Shown in pieces: positions 1 through 6,472 of a stretch of 8,553 nucleotides of DNA. The position numbers were made by a program, and so were the translations under genes. Origin of the DNA: Serpentinimonas sp. (GTDB lineage: Bacteria; Pseudomonadota; Gammaproteobacteria; Burkholderiales; Burkholderiaceae_C). How positions within the stretch are numbered: the first letter of the stretch is position 1; each line of letters starts with the position of its first letter. Location: the NCBI GenBank assembly GCA_025458665.1, contig JALOSG010000132.1:1-8553 (forward strand), given 5' to 3'. The notes below the pieces were generated by a model, which was not told the DNA's origin, made no database searches, and saw only the letters and a list, made by a program, of their open reading frames with translations.

Positions 1-249
1 CCGCGCCCTGCATGGGGCAGCAGCCAGTTGGGCGATGCCGTGGTGCAGGCCCCCCCGGTAGCCAGCACGCCCGCCTCCCGCGCCAGCCATGGCATACGCG
101 CCGGCATGCAGGTGTTCCACAACAAGTTTGGCGAAGGCAAGGTGCTTACCGTCGATGGACTGGGGGACGATGCCCGAGCCCAGGTGAGCTTCCCCCGGCA
201 CGGGGTGAAGTGGCTGGCCCTGAGCGTGGCCAAGCTCACGGTGGTGTGA
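1..249 (+). CDS. uvrD: ATP-dependent DNA helicase UvrD/Rep family, C-terminal fragment
   Basis: The frame is open from the first base and ends in TGA at 247-249, so this is the 3' end of a gene that begins outside the window. About 82 residues are visible. The last ~50 hold a segment of the type GMQVFHNKFGEGKVL followed by a HGVKWL element. In UvrD-family superfamily 1A helicases this is the small Tudor-like C-terminal domain (compare a 'V.H..FGEG.VL...G' strand pair and a final 'G.KWL...A.L'). The family unwinds DNA 3'-5' in nucleotide excision repair and methyl-directed mismatch repair. None of the helicase motifs lie in the window, so activity cannot be judged. A PcrA/Rep relative is possible, but the C-terminal domain fits UvrD best. 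It converges on the minus-strand membrane-protein gene ending at 283. Confidence 0.85.
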   Translation, partial: PRPAWGSSQLGDAVVQAPPVASTPASRASHGIRAGMQVFHNKFGEGKVLTVDGLGDDARAQVSFPRHGVKWLALSVAKLTVV

Positions 250-276
250 GCCCGGGCGCCCGCGTGCGGGCTCGTT
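248..276. terminator. GC-rich hairpin between convergent genes, possible bidirectional terminator
   Basis: Between the uvrD stop and the convergent membrane-protein stop lies an inverted repeat. GAGCCCG at 248-254 can pair with CGGGCTC at 267-273. Alternatively GCCCG (258-262) and CGGGC (267-271) form a stem around a CGTG loop. Only a weak CGTT tail follows on the plus strand, so this is a poor match to a classical intrinsic terminator. The convergent position supports a role in transcription end, but that is inference. Confidence 0.4.
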
Positions 277-282
277 GGCCTC

Positions 283-1119
283 TCAGTACCCGGACGGTGG
301 TGCTGGTGGCGGCGCCGAGGGGCTGCGGTCCAGATGGCTTCCGTCGTCGAGCAGGAAGCTGTCCCGGAAGGTGAAGTACAGCGAACTGAAGAACATGGCA
401 CTGAGCAGCATGGCCAGCGGGAAAATCACGATGCCTATGGCCTGAGGGCCACCGAGCAGGGTGCCCAGCAGTACCATGCCCAGGGCAGCCAGAAAGAACA
501 CACCGGTCCAGCCCAGGAAGTAGTAAAGCAAAGCTCCTTTGTTGTTCCAGCAGGCTACGAGACTGAAGAACAGGCTCTTGGCAGGCGAAACGCCGTGCCA
601 GTGCACCAGGGCCGGTGCGTGCCAGAACAGCAAGCCCAGCGGGAAGTACAACAGCATATTGATGACGAGGCCGCGAACCACCGCAGGGTCCCGCATCATG
701 GCTTCCGCGGGCAGTTCACCGCCCTCAGCGCCCGGCGCCATGAGTTCGGCACTGGGTTGCCCGGAGAGCAGCGCAGACAGGCCCATGACCACCAGCGAGC
801 CCACGGCGTACATGAGCCCCAGGGTCAGCATGGCACGGGCCCGTTCCCGGCCGGCGCGGAAGGCGCTGGCCAGCACCGCTGGCATGGGGAATTGGCCGTT
901 CTCGGCTTCGCGGGTAGCTGCCATGAGGCCCAGCGTGGCAGCCGGCAGCAGTGCCAGCGCCAGCGCAGCACCCAGAATCGGCACCAGCGAAAGGACCGAT
1001 ACCGCCATCATGAACAGGAAGAACAGGCCAGCCATGGCCAGGGGCTGCCGGAAGAAAGTCCTGAGCCCCTGCCGGACCCACAGCAGGCCGGTGCTGGGTG
1101 GCACGTGGTTGAGTTTCAT
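283..1119 (-). CDS. BPSS1780-family integral membrane protein, function unknown
   Basis: This encodes a 278-residue hydrophobic protein with about six membrane segments: roughly residues 29-48, 49-68, 98-119, 151-170, 198-223 and 226-250. The soluble stretch around residues 121-148 is acidic and Gly/Ala-rich, and the tail after 260 is Pro/Ser-rich. A conserved-looking block HWHGVSPAKSLFFS...CWNNKGALLYY (about 173-200) sits between helices 4 and 5. It resembles the signature of the BPSS1780 family of betaproteobacterial membrane proteins, whose role is not known. The ATG at 1117-1119 shares an ATGA with the thrB stop. No good ribosome-binding site precedes it, so translation is probably coupled to thrB. 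Co-transcription suggests a housekeeping neighbour but does not give it a role in threonine synthesis. The family call rests on resemblance only. Confidence 0.85.
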   Translation of the reverse strand: MKLNHVPPSTGLLWVRQGLRTFFRQPLAMAGLFFLFMMAVSVLSLVPILGAALALALLPAATLGLMAATREAENGQFPMPAVLASAFRAGRERARAMLTLGLMYAVGSLVVMGLSALLSGQPSAELMAPGAEGGELPAEAMMRDPAVVRGLVINMLLYFPLGLLFWHAPALVHWHGVSPAKSLFFSLVACWNNKGALLYYFLGWTGVFFLAALGMVLLGTLLGGPQAIGIVIFPLAMLLSAMFFSSLYFTFRDSFLLDDGSHLDRSPSAPPPAPPSGY

Positions 1120-2087
1120 AGCTTTTGGAGCCGTGCGCGGAGCACGCGTTCAAAGTGGGTGGGGTCGTGGGGCTTGAGCATGCTGGCCTCCCTGGGCAAA
1201 TGCCAGTCCCACAGCCTCGAAATCCAGAACCGCAACGCGCCCGCTCGCAGCATGGCAGGCAGCAGGGTGTGTTCGGCAGCCTGCAGGGGGCGTGTACGCT
1301 GGTAGGCGTGCAGCAGGGCTTGCGTGCGCTCACTGTCGGGCTCTCCGGTGGGCAGATCGATACACCAGTCGTTGAGGCAGACGGCAATGTCGAACAGCCA
1401 CGCATCGCAGCCAGCAAAGTAAAAGTCGAAAACCCCGGTCAGCTTGCCGTCCTCGAACATCACGTTGTCGCGGAACAGGTCGGCGTGGACCGGGCCGCGC
1501 GGAAGAGCGGCGTACGCGTCAGAGGCAGCCACGTGGTTCTGGTAGGCCAGTTCGCTGCGCAGCAAGGCCGCCTGCTCGGGAGTCAGGTGGGGCAATACCA
1601 CTGGAACCGTATCGTTCCACCAGGCCAGCCCGCGCAGGTTGGGCTGTTGCATGGGAAAGTCCTGGCCGGCGAGGTGCATGCGTGCCAATACCTCGCCCAA
1701 CTGGGCACAGTGGCTGGGTTGTGGTGCCAGTTCGCTGGCGCCACGCAGTCGGTTGACCACCGCCGCAGGCTTGCCGCACAAGGTGTGCAGGATCGCGCCA
1801 CTGGCATCTGCCTGTGGGTCGGGGACCGGAATCCCTTTTCCCGCCAGATGCTTCATGAGTTGCAGGTAAAAGGGCAACTGGGCGTGGCTGAGCCGCTCAA
1901 ACAGCGTCAGCACCCACTGCTGGGCACCAGCCGCAGGATGGTCTGGTACCGCTCCGCTGGTGTTGACGAAATAGTTGGTGTTTTCAATTCCGCCGGCGCA
2001 ACCCCGCAGATCGGTGAGCACGCCCAGCCCAAGCCGCTGCATCAGGGCCGCGGCCTCTTGCGGGGCAACTTCGGTGAATACGGCCAT
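1116..2087 (-). CDS. thrB: homoserine kinase (ThrB, aminoglycoside-phosphotransferase-fold type)
   Basis: The product is 323 residues, the usual length for the Pseudomonas/Burkholderia-type homoserine kinase. This type has the APH/choline-kinase fold rather than the GHMP fold of E. coli ThrB. It phosphorylates L-homoserine with ATP, the penultimate step of threonine synthesis, in the cytosol. Visible motifs are GGIENTNYF at about 32-40 (nucleotide-binding strand), the catalytic loop HADLFRDN at 201-208, and DFYFAG at 221-226 supplying the metal-binding Asp. The chosen ATG (2085-2087) begins MAVFTEV, the typical N-terminus of this family. The open frame extends 19 codons upstream, but that part is low-complexity and unlike the family. 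It lies 78 bases downstream of the DUF2782-like gene and overlaps the membrane-protein gene by 4 bases, so the three probably form one transcript. Overlap with other APH-fold kinases makes the exact substrate slightly uncertain. Confidence 0.93.
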   Translation of the reverse strand: MAVFTEVAPQEAAALMQRLGLGVLTDLRGCAGGIENTNYFVNTSGAVPDHPAAGAQQWVLTLFERLSHAQLPFYLQLMKHLAGKGIPVPDPQADASGAILHTLCGKPAAVVNRLRGASELAPQPSHCAQLGEVLARMHLAGQDFPMQQPNLRGLAWWNDTVPVVLPHLTPEQAALLRSELAYQNHVAASDAYAALPRGPVHADLFRDNVMFEDGKLTGVFDFYFAGCDAWLFDIAVCLNDWCIDLPTGEPDSERTQALLHAYQRTRPLQAAEHTLLPAMLRAGALRFWISRLWDWHLPREASMLKPHDPTHFERVLRARLQKL

Positions 2088-2130
2088 GGGGCCACCGTCC
2101 AGGGATCTTGGGTTTGCGGTTAGGGGCGGG

Positions 2131-2148
2131 CGCCTTGACAGCAAGGCG
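2131..2148. repeat. perfect 7-bp stem-loop in the spacer between the DUF2782-like gene and thrB
   Basis: CGCCTTG (2131-2137) and CAAGGCG (2142-2148) are perfect inverted copies around a 4-base ACAG loop. On the minus-strand transcript the hairpin lies about 44 bases before the thrB start. No U-run follows it in either direction, so it is unlikely to be a simple intrinsic terminator. An RNA-stability, processing or attenuator-like role is possible but unproven. Confidence 0.5.
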
Positions 2149-2165
2149 TACCGCCGCGCGGAATG

Positions 2166-2567
2166 TCAGAAGTTGAACAGACGCCAAGTGCTGCGCCCGG
2201 CATTGCCAGGGCGCTGGCCGAGGCCACCGTCAGTGCGGCCGGTGTCCAGCGGCTGCACCTGGTAGCCCGGGATATCGGTGTTGGTCTGGACACTGATCGT
2301 CCGGGTCTGGCCCCCGACGCGCAACTCCTCTATGCGGCTGCCTGCATCTTCGTGGACGATGCGTTCGGTCCGCTGCTCCAGCGTGCGGACAGGTTCGGCC
2401 GTGCTGGGGGTGACGGCCGCGCCCGCTGGGCTGGCGGCACCCGTTGCGCCGCTTTGCGCCAGGGCAGTAGAGGCGGCCAGTACACCGGCCACCAGCAGGG
2501 CAGCCGCGGTGGCGCTTGCCAGACGGCCAGAGCCGGAAACCGGGGGAGTGGGGAGTGTTGCGCGCAT
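2166..2567 (-). CDS. small secreted protein, DUF2782-like
   Basis: This encodes 133 residues starting at the ATG 2565-2567. The N-terminus has a basic/Ala-rich signal peptide: a hydrophobic core at about 21-33 and a likely cleavage after A-L-A at 35-37. A Ala/Ser/Pro-rich linker follows to about residue 60. The compact conserved part, about 70-106, reads RIVHEDAGSRIEELRVGG and then RTISVQTNTDIPGYQVQP. This resembles the core of DUF2782, a small periplasmic family of unknown function. From memory, in Pseudomonas a DUF2782 gene likewise sits between polA and thrB, and that neighbourhood supports the call. The tail (RSTWRLFNF) is aromatic at its end. An upstream in-frame start would add 26 residues, overlap polA and bury the signal peptide, so I rejected it. 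It is divergent from polA and leads the thrB block. No biochemical role can be assigned. Confidence 0.8.
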   Translation of the reverse strand: MRATLPTPPVSGSGRLASATAAALLVAGVLAASTALAQSGATGAASPAGAAVTPSTAEPVRTLEQRTERIVHEDAGSRIEELRVGGQTRTISVQTNTDIPGYQVQPLDTGRTDGGLGQRPGNAGRSTWRLFNF

Positions 2568-2629
2568 GACCCCATTGTAGGCAATGTGCAGGCGATGTGG
2601 CTCCGGGCCGAAGCCCGCACAATGTAGGG
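2568..2629. promoter_or_regulatory. 62-base divergent promoter region between the DUF2782-like gene and polA
   Basis: Both genes start from this short spacer, so it must carry their promoters unless these lie inside the coding regions. Each start codon is preceded at 6 bases by a -10-like hexamer: CACAAT (2618-2623) for polA, and TACAAT on the minus strand (complement of 2574-2579) for the DUF2782-like gene. Neither has a convincing -35. The spacer also holds an imperfect 11-base-period direct repeat, GGCAATGTG (2580-2588) and GGCGATGTG (2591-2599). A small inverted repeat, CGGGC-CGAA-GCCCG, lies at 2604-2617. No well-spaced Shine-Dalgarno precedes either gene. Promoter placement is inference. 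Confidence 0.45.
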
Positions 2630-5545
2630 ATGAATGCCAACGCACCCGCTCACCCGTCCGATCCTGCGCGCGACCCTCCGCTTCCGGTTGAAAGACCCGA
2701 CACTCCGCCGGCTGTCCATCCTGCGGCCGACCCCGCCTCGGCCACCGAGGGAGGGCGCACGCTGGTGCTGGTGGACGGCTCCAGCTACCTCTACCGTGCT
2801 TTCCATGCCATGCCCGACCTGCGTGCAGTGCCCGGCGACCCGACCAGCCCGGCCACGGGCGCCATACGCGGCATGATCAACATGATGCAGTCGCTGGAGC
2901 GGGAGCACCCCGCGCACTACGTGGCCTGTGTGTTCGACGCTTCCGGCCCCACCTTCCGCGACGAACTGTACCCCGAGTACAAGGCCCACCGAAGCCCCAT
3001 GCCCGACGACTTGCGGGCGCAGATTGCGCCCATCCACGAGCTGGTGAAGCTGCTGGGCTGGACCGTACTCAACGTGCCCGGCGTGGAGGCCGACGACGTG
3101 ATTGGCACGCTGGCCCGCACCGCCGCAGCCCAGGGCGTGCAGGTGGTTGTGTCCAGCGGCGACAAGGACCTGAGCCAGCTGGTGGATGCGCACATCACCA
3201 TCATCGACACCATGAACGGCAAGCGCCGCGACGTGGCTGGCGTGCAGGCCGAGTTCGGCGTACCGCCGCACCTCATGGTGGACTACCAGACCCTGGTGGG
3301 TGACTCCATAGACAACGTGCCCGGCGTGGAGAAGGTAGGGCCCAAGACGGCCGCCAAGTGGTTGCAGGAATACGGCTCTCTGGAGGGTGTGGTGGCCAAC
3401 GCCGCCCACATCAAGGGCGTGGCGGGCGAGAACCTGCGCAAGGCCCTGGACTGGCTGCCCATGGGCCGGCAGCTGCTCACCATCAAGACCGACTGCGATC
3501 TGGCCCAGGAACTGCCCGGGCTGCCCGCGCTGGACGATCTCGTGCTGCGCCAGCGCGATACGCCCGCCTTGCTGGCGTTCTATGAACAGTACGGGTTCAA
3601 GGGCCTGGCGCGCTCGCTGGGTGGGGGCGGCCAAGCGGCGGGTTCGGCGGCACCTGCACCCGGCAAGGCAGCTGCGCGCGGGGCCAGTGGCGACCTGTTC
3701 GCCGCCGAGGAGCCCGCCGTCCCGCCGACCTCTGCCGCCCAGACCAAGCACTACGAAACCCTGCTCACCTGGCCCGACCTGGAGCGCTGGCTGGCGCGGC
3801 TGGAAGCGGCCGATCTGGTGGCGCTGGACACCGAGACCACCTCGCTCGATGAAATGCGTGCCGAGATCGTGGGCATTTCCTTCAGCGTGCGGCCCGGGGA
3901 GGCGGCCTATGTGCCGCTGGCCCACAACTTCCCGGACGCGCCCCAGCAACTGCCCCTGGCCGAGGTGCTGCAGCGCTTGAAGCCCTGGCTGGAAAACCCG
4001 GCACGCCACAAGCTGGGCCAGCACGTGAAGTACGACCGGCACGTGTTCGCCAACCACGGCATCGAGGTGCAAGGCTATGTGCACGACACCATGCTGCAAA
4101 GCTACGTGCTGGAAGTGCACAAGCCACACGGGCTGGCCAGCCTGGCCGAACGCCACACAGGGCGCAGCGGCATTGCCTACGAAGATTTGTGCGGCAAAGG
4201 CGCCAGCCAGATTCCGTTTTCGCAGGTGGACGTTGCCCGGGCGGCCGAGTATTCCTGCGAAGACAGCGACCAGACGCTGGACGTGCACGGCGTGCTCTGG
4301 CCGCGCCTGCAGGCCGAGCCGCGCCTGCTGGCGGTGTACCAGCTGGAAATGGCCAGCAGCGAAGCCCTCTACCGCATAGAGCGCAACGGCGTGTTGATTG
4401 ATGCGCCCACGCTGGAGCGCCAGAGCCACGAACTGGGCCAGCGCATTCTGCAACTGGAGCAGGAGGCGCACGAGCTGGCTGGCCAGCCCTTCAACCTGGG
4501 CAGCCCCAAGCAGATCGGTGACATCTTCTTTGGCAAGCTGGGCCTGCCCGTGGTGAAGAAAACCGCCACCGGCGCTCCCAGCACCGACGAAGAGGTGCTG
4601 GAAAAACTCGCCGAGGACTACCCCCTGCCGGCGCGCATTCTGGAGCACCGCAGCCTGTCCAAGCTCAAGGGCACCTACACCGACAAGCTGGCCCAGATGG
4701 CGCATCCTCGTACCGGTCGCGTGCACACCCACTACGCGCAGGCGGTGGCCGTGACGGGGCGCCTGTCCAGCAACGACCCCAACCTGCAGAACATTCCCAT
4801 ACGCACCGCGGAGGGTCGCAGGGTGCGCGAGGCCTTTGTGGCCCCGCCGGGCTGCCTGATTGCCAGCGCCGACTACTCGCAGATTGAGCTGCGCATCATG
4901 GCCCATCTGAGCGAGGACGAGGCCTTGCTGCGCGCCTTTGCCGAGGGCATGGACGTGCACCGTGCCACGGCCGCCGAGGTGTTTGGCGTGGCCCCCGAAG
5001 CCGTGAGCAGCGAGCAGCGCCGCTACGCCAAGGTCATCAACTTCGGGCTGATTTACGGCATGAGCAGCTATGGCCTGGCCAAGGCATTGGCCATAGACAA
5101 CACGGCGGCCAAGAACTACATCGAGCGCTACTTCGCCCGCTTTGCCGGCGTGCGCCACTACATGGACAGCACCCGCGCGCAGGCCAAGGCGCAGGGTTAT
5201 GTGGAAACCGTCATGGGGCGCAGGCTGTACCTGCCCGAAATCAATTCACCCAATGGCCCGCGCCGCGCCGGGGCGGAGCGCGCTGCCATCAACGCGCCCA
5301 TGCAGGGCACGGCGGCCGATCTCATCAAGCTCAGCATGGTGGCCGTGCAGCGCGCGCTCGACGAACAGCAACGCGGCACGCGCATGATCATGCAGGTGCA
5401 CGACGAACTGGTGTTCGAAGTGCCCGAGGCCGAGGTGGACTGGCTGAAAACCGAGGTGCCGCGCCTGATGGCCGGGGTGGCGCAGTTGCGCGTGCCCCTG
5501 CTGGCCGAGGTGGGGGTGGGTGCCAACTGGGAGCAGGCGCACTGA
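2630..5545 (+). CDS. polA: DNA polymerase I
   Basis: This 971-residue protein is a complete DNA polymerase I, with RNA-primer removal and gap filling in lagging-strand synthesis and excision repair. The 5' nuclease domain (about 45-340) shows VDGSSYLYRAF with metal-ligand D49, GVEADDVIGTLA, SSGDKDLSQLV and GDSIDNVPGVEKVGPKTA. A Gly/Ala/Pro linker follows. The 3'-5' exonuclease domain has ALDTETTSLDEM (D400, E402), a KYDRHVFANHG element and EYSCEDSDQT. So the proofreading acidic residues are present, unlike in Taq-type enzymes. The polymerase domain has motif A DYSQIELR (D748), the O helix RRYAKVINFGLIYG (R797, K801, F805, Y809) and motif C QVHDELVFE (H924, D925, E926). F805 matches the Phe that disfavours dideoxynucleotides in E. 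coli Pol I. It is longer than the E. coli enzyme (928), mainly through a Pro/Ala-rich N-terminal extension of about 36 residues. The ATG at 2630 lacks a spaced ribosome-binding site. Confidence 0.98.
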   Translation: MNANAPAHPSDPARDPPLPVERPDTPPAVHPAADPASATEGGRTLVLVDGSSYLYRAFHAMPDLRAVPGDPTSPATGAIRGMINMMQSLEREHPAHYVACVFDASGPTFRDELYPEYKAHRSPMPDDLRAQIAPIHELVKLLGWTVLNVPGVEADDVIGTLARTAAAQGVQVVVSSGDKDLSQLVDAHITIIDTMNGKRRDVAGVQAEFGVPPHLMVDYQTLVGDSIDNVPGVEKVGPKTAAKWLQEYGSLEGVVANAAHIKGVAGENLRKALDWLPMGRQLLTIKTDCDLAQELPGLPALDDLVLRQRDTPALLAFYEQYGFKGLARSLGGGGQAAGSAAPAPGKAAARGASGDLFAAEEPAVPPTSAAQTKHYETLLTWPDLERWLARLEAADLVALDTETTSLDEMRAEIVGISFSVRPGEAAYVPLAHNFPDAPQQLPLAEVLQRLKPWLENPARHKLGQHVKYDRHVFANHGIEVQGYVHDTMLQSYVLEVHKPHGLASLAERHTGRSGIAYEDLCGKGASQIPFSQVDVARAAEYSCEDSDQTLDVHGVLWPRLQAEPRLLAVYQLEMASSEALYRIERNGVLIDAPTLERQSHELGQRILQLEQEAHELAGQPFNLGSPKQIGDIFFGKLGLPVVKKTATGAPSTDEEVLEKLAEDYPLPARILEHRSLSKLKGTYTDKLAQMAHPRTGRVHTHYAQAVAVTGRLSSNDPNLQNIPIRTAEGRRVREAFVAPPGCLIASADYSQIELRIMAHLSEDEALLRAFAEGMDVHRATAAEVFGVAPEAVSSEQRRYAKVINFGLIYGMSSYGLAKALAIDNTAAKNYIERYFARFAGVRHYMDSTRAQAKAQGYVETVMGRRLYLPEINSPNGPRRAGAERAAINAPMQGTAADLIKLSMVAVQRALDEQQRGTRMIMQVHDELVFEVPEAEVDWLKTEVPRLMAGVAQLRVPLLAEVGVGANWEQAH

Positions 5546-5581
5546 GCCTGGGGCCTGGCCCGGCTCGGGGTTGATGGCTGG
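5546..5581. other. convergent spacer between polA and the lipoprotein gene
   Basis: The 36 bases between the two stop codons hold only short GC self-complementary runs, GGGC-CTG-GCCC and CCCG-GCT-CGGG, which overlap each other and lack a T-run. A weak terminator could sit here, but none is clear. Confidence 0.3.
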
Positions 5582-6328
5582 TTAACGCAAGGCGTTGGCC
5601 AAGCCTGTGGCCAGCGCCTGCGGGCCGCTCAGGTACACCGTGCTGCGGCAGTCGGCGGTTTCCAGCCGGCGCAGCACGTCCAGCGCGGTATCGGGCGGCA
5701 GCATGGCGCGCAGGTAGCGTGTTAGCGTCAGTTGCTGTGCGCGGCTCAGTTCGGTGGCGCAGACGTTGCGGCCAAAGTCGTGGTCAGGCGTGATTTGCGA
5801 GAACCCCAGTTGCGTAGACGGCGTGGCGGCGGCGGGCATGGTGCGTACTTCGCCGGCGGCAAACACCAGCAGGCAGGGCGTGTGGCAGCGGGTGCCGGGC
5901 TGTACTTCGGTCTGGAAACCGCGGTTGCGCAGCATGGCGCCCAGGGTCACGGCATCGCCCAGAATGCCGTGGTCGGCGCGGGTCTCGGCGGGGCGGGAGC
6001 CGCTGTCCAGGACGGCCACGCGCACGTCGCAGCGCGCCTGTTCCAGGGCGGCCAAGGCGGGCCGCATCTGCTGGGTGGCGCCGGGCGATGGGACACCACG
6101 CAGCACCACGCGGCAAATGCCAGAGCGACTGCTGGCTTCGATCTGGCCACCGTCGAAGGAGAAGGTTCGGCTGAAATCGGCACCGCGTGCGACCGATGCT
6201 GGCGTTTCCGGCGGCACCGCTGCGCAGCCCGCAAGAGCCAATGCGCCAGCAGCAAGTCCCAGGCGCCGCAGCCATGCCGGGGCACCGGCTTGTGCAAAAT
6301 GGAGGATGGTCGTGGGTAGATCAGGCAT
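5582..6328 (-). CDS. putative lipoprotein, possibly related to ClpP-like COG3904 periplasmic proteins
   Basis: This encodes 248 residues. The N-terminus has a twin-Arg-containing basic stretch (WLRRLG), a hydrophobic core and a lipobox LAGC with the lipidation cysteine at 35. It is therefore probably exported by Sec and anchored to a membrane. The mature part has six more cysteines (72, 100, 148, 152, 190, 227), suggesting disulfides in the periplasm. Residues 100-162 run CDVRVAVLDSG, then GDAVTLGAMLRNRGFQTEV, then CHTPCLLVFAAGEVR. This order of elements resembles COG3904-type periplasmic proteins with a ClpP-like fold, where the equivalent segment is C-A-S-A-C. Here the middle residue is Thr, so classical serine chemistry is doubtful. 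The C-terminal half is probably helical (RAQQLTLTRYLRAMLPP). The ATG at 6326-6328 was chosen because it gives a signal sequence of ordinary length. It converges on polA and diverges from the hydrolase gene. Being a real gene is likely; the family link is tentative. Confidence 0.75.
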   Translation of the reverse strand: MPDLPTTILHFAQAGAPAWLRRLGLAAGALALAGCAAVPPETPASVARGADFSRTFSFDGGQIEASSRSGICRVVLRGVPSPGATQQMRPALAALEQARCDVRVAVLDSGSRPAETRADHGILGDAVTLGAMLRNRGFQTEVQPGTRCHTPCLLVFAAGEVRTMPAAATPSTQLGFSQITPDHDFGRNVCATELSRAQQLTLTRYLRAMLPPDTALDVLRRLETADCRSTVYLSGPQALATGLANALR

Positions 6329-6472
6329 GCTGTGTTGTACCACCGTACCGATGGCTCCCGTTCCACCCGGGAACCTCTGGATACACAGGGGTCTCAACGG
6401 GTGATGCATGCCCGCGCCGTGCGGCCCTGATCTGCCCGTGCTTTTTTCCATAAACAGAAGGAGATGTGCCCC
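6329..6472. promoter_or_regulatory. divergent intergenic region with inverted repeats
   Basis: This 144-base spacer lies between the divergent lipoprotein and hydrolase genes and should contain both promoters. I cannot pick a convincing -35/-10 pair for either. Two operator-like inverted repeats are adjacent. GTTCC-acccg-GGAAC lies at 6360-6374, and CCTCTG-gata-CACAGG follows (about 6375-6390, one mismatch). A T6 run (6442-6447) and a short AT-rich patch precede the hydrolase ribosome-binding site. Confidence 0.4.
6458..6463 (+). promoter_or_regulatory. ribosome-binding site that decides the hydrolase start
   Basis: AAGGAG at 6458-6463 is a strong Shine-Dalgarno. It abuts an in-frame ATG at 6464 with no spacing, but stands 9 bases before the ATG at 6473. 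The second ATG is therefore the likelier start. Confidence 0.75.

Noticed and set aside
334..1305. A 323-codon plus-strand frame antisense to the membrane protein and thrB
   Set aside because: It is Gln/His/Arg/Gly-rich with no domain, spans parts of two real minus-strand genes and has no ribosome-binding site. It is a shadow frame.
2088..2144. Upstream start for thrB adding 19 residues
   Set aside because: The added sequence is unlike the family, which begins MAVFTEV. The ATG at 2085-2087 gives the usual length.
2597..2629. GTG start for polA at 2597 adding 11 residues
   Set aside because: It has no ribosome-binding site and lies further from the conserved core. The ATG at 2630 is preferred.
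2568..2645. Upstream start for the DUF2782-like protein adding 26 residues
   Set aside because: It would overlap the polA start and place a non-signal-like segment before the signal peptide.
2330..5158. A 942-codon open frame on the minus strand, antisense to polA
   Set aside because: The composition (His/Gly/Val/Gln/Ala-rich, no recognisable domain) is typical of the antisense shadow of a GC-rich gene. It also runs through the 5' part of the DUF2782-like gene, and polA itself has every catalytic motif.
5546..5581. Intrinsic terminator after polA
   Set aside because: Only 4-bp stems and no T-run are present. It was recorded as a spacer and not called a terminator.
6441..6454. CATAAA as a -10 box for the hydrolase gene
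   Set aside because: It would put the transcription start inside or next to the Shine-Dalgarno, and no -35 lies at the right distance.
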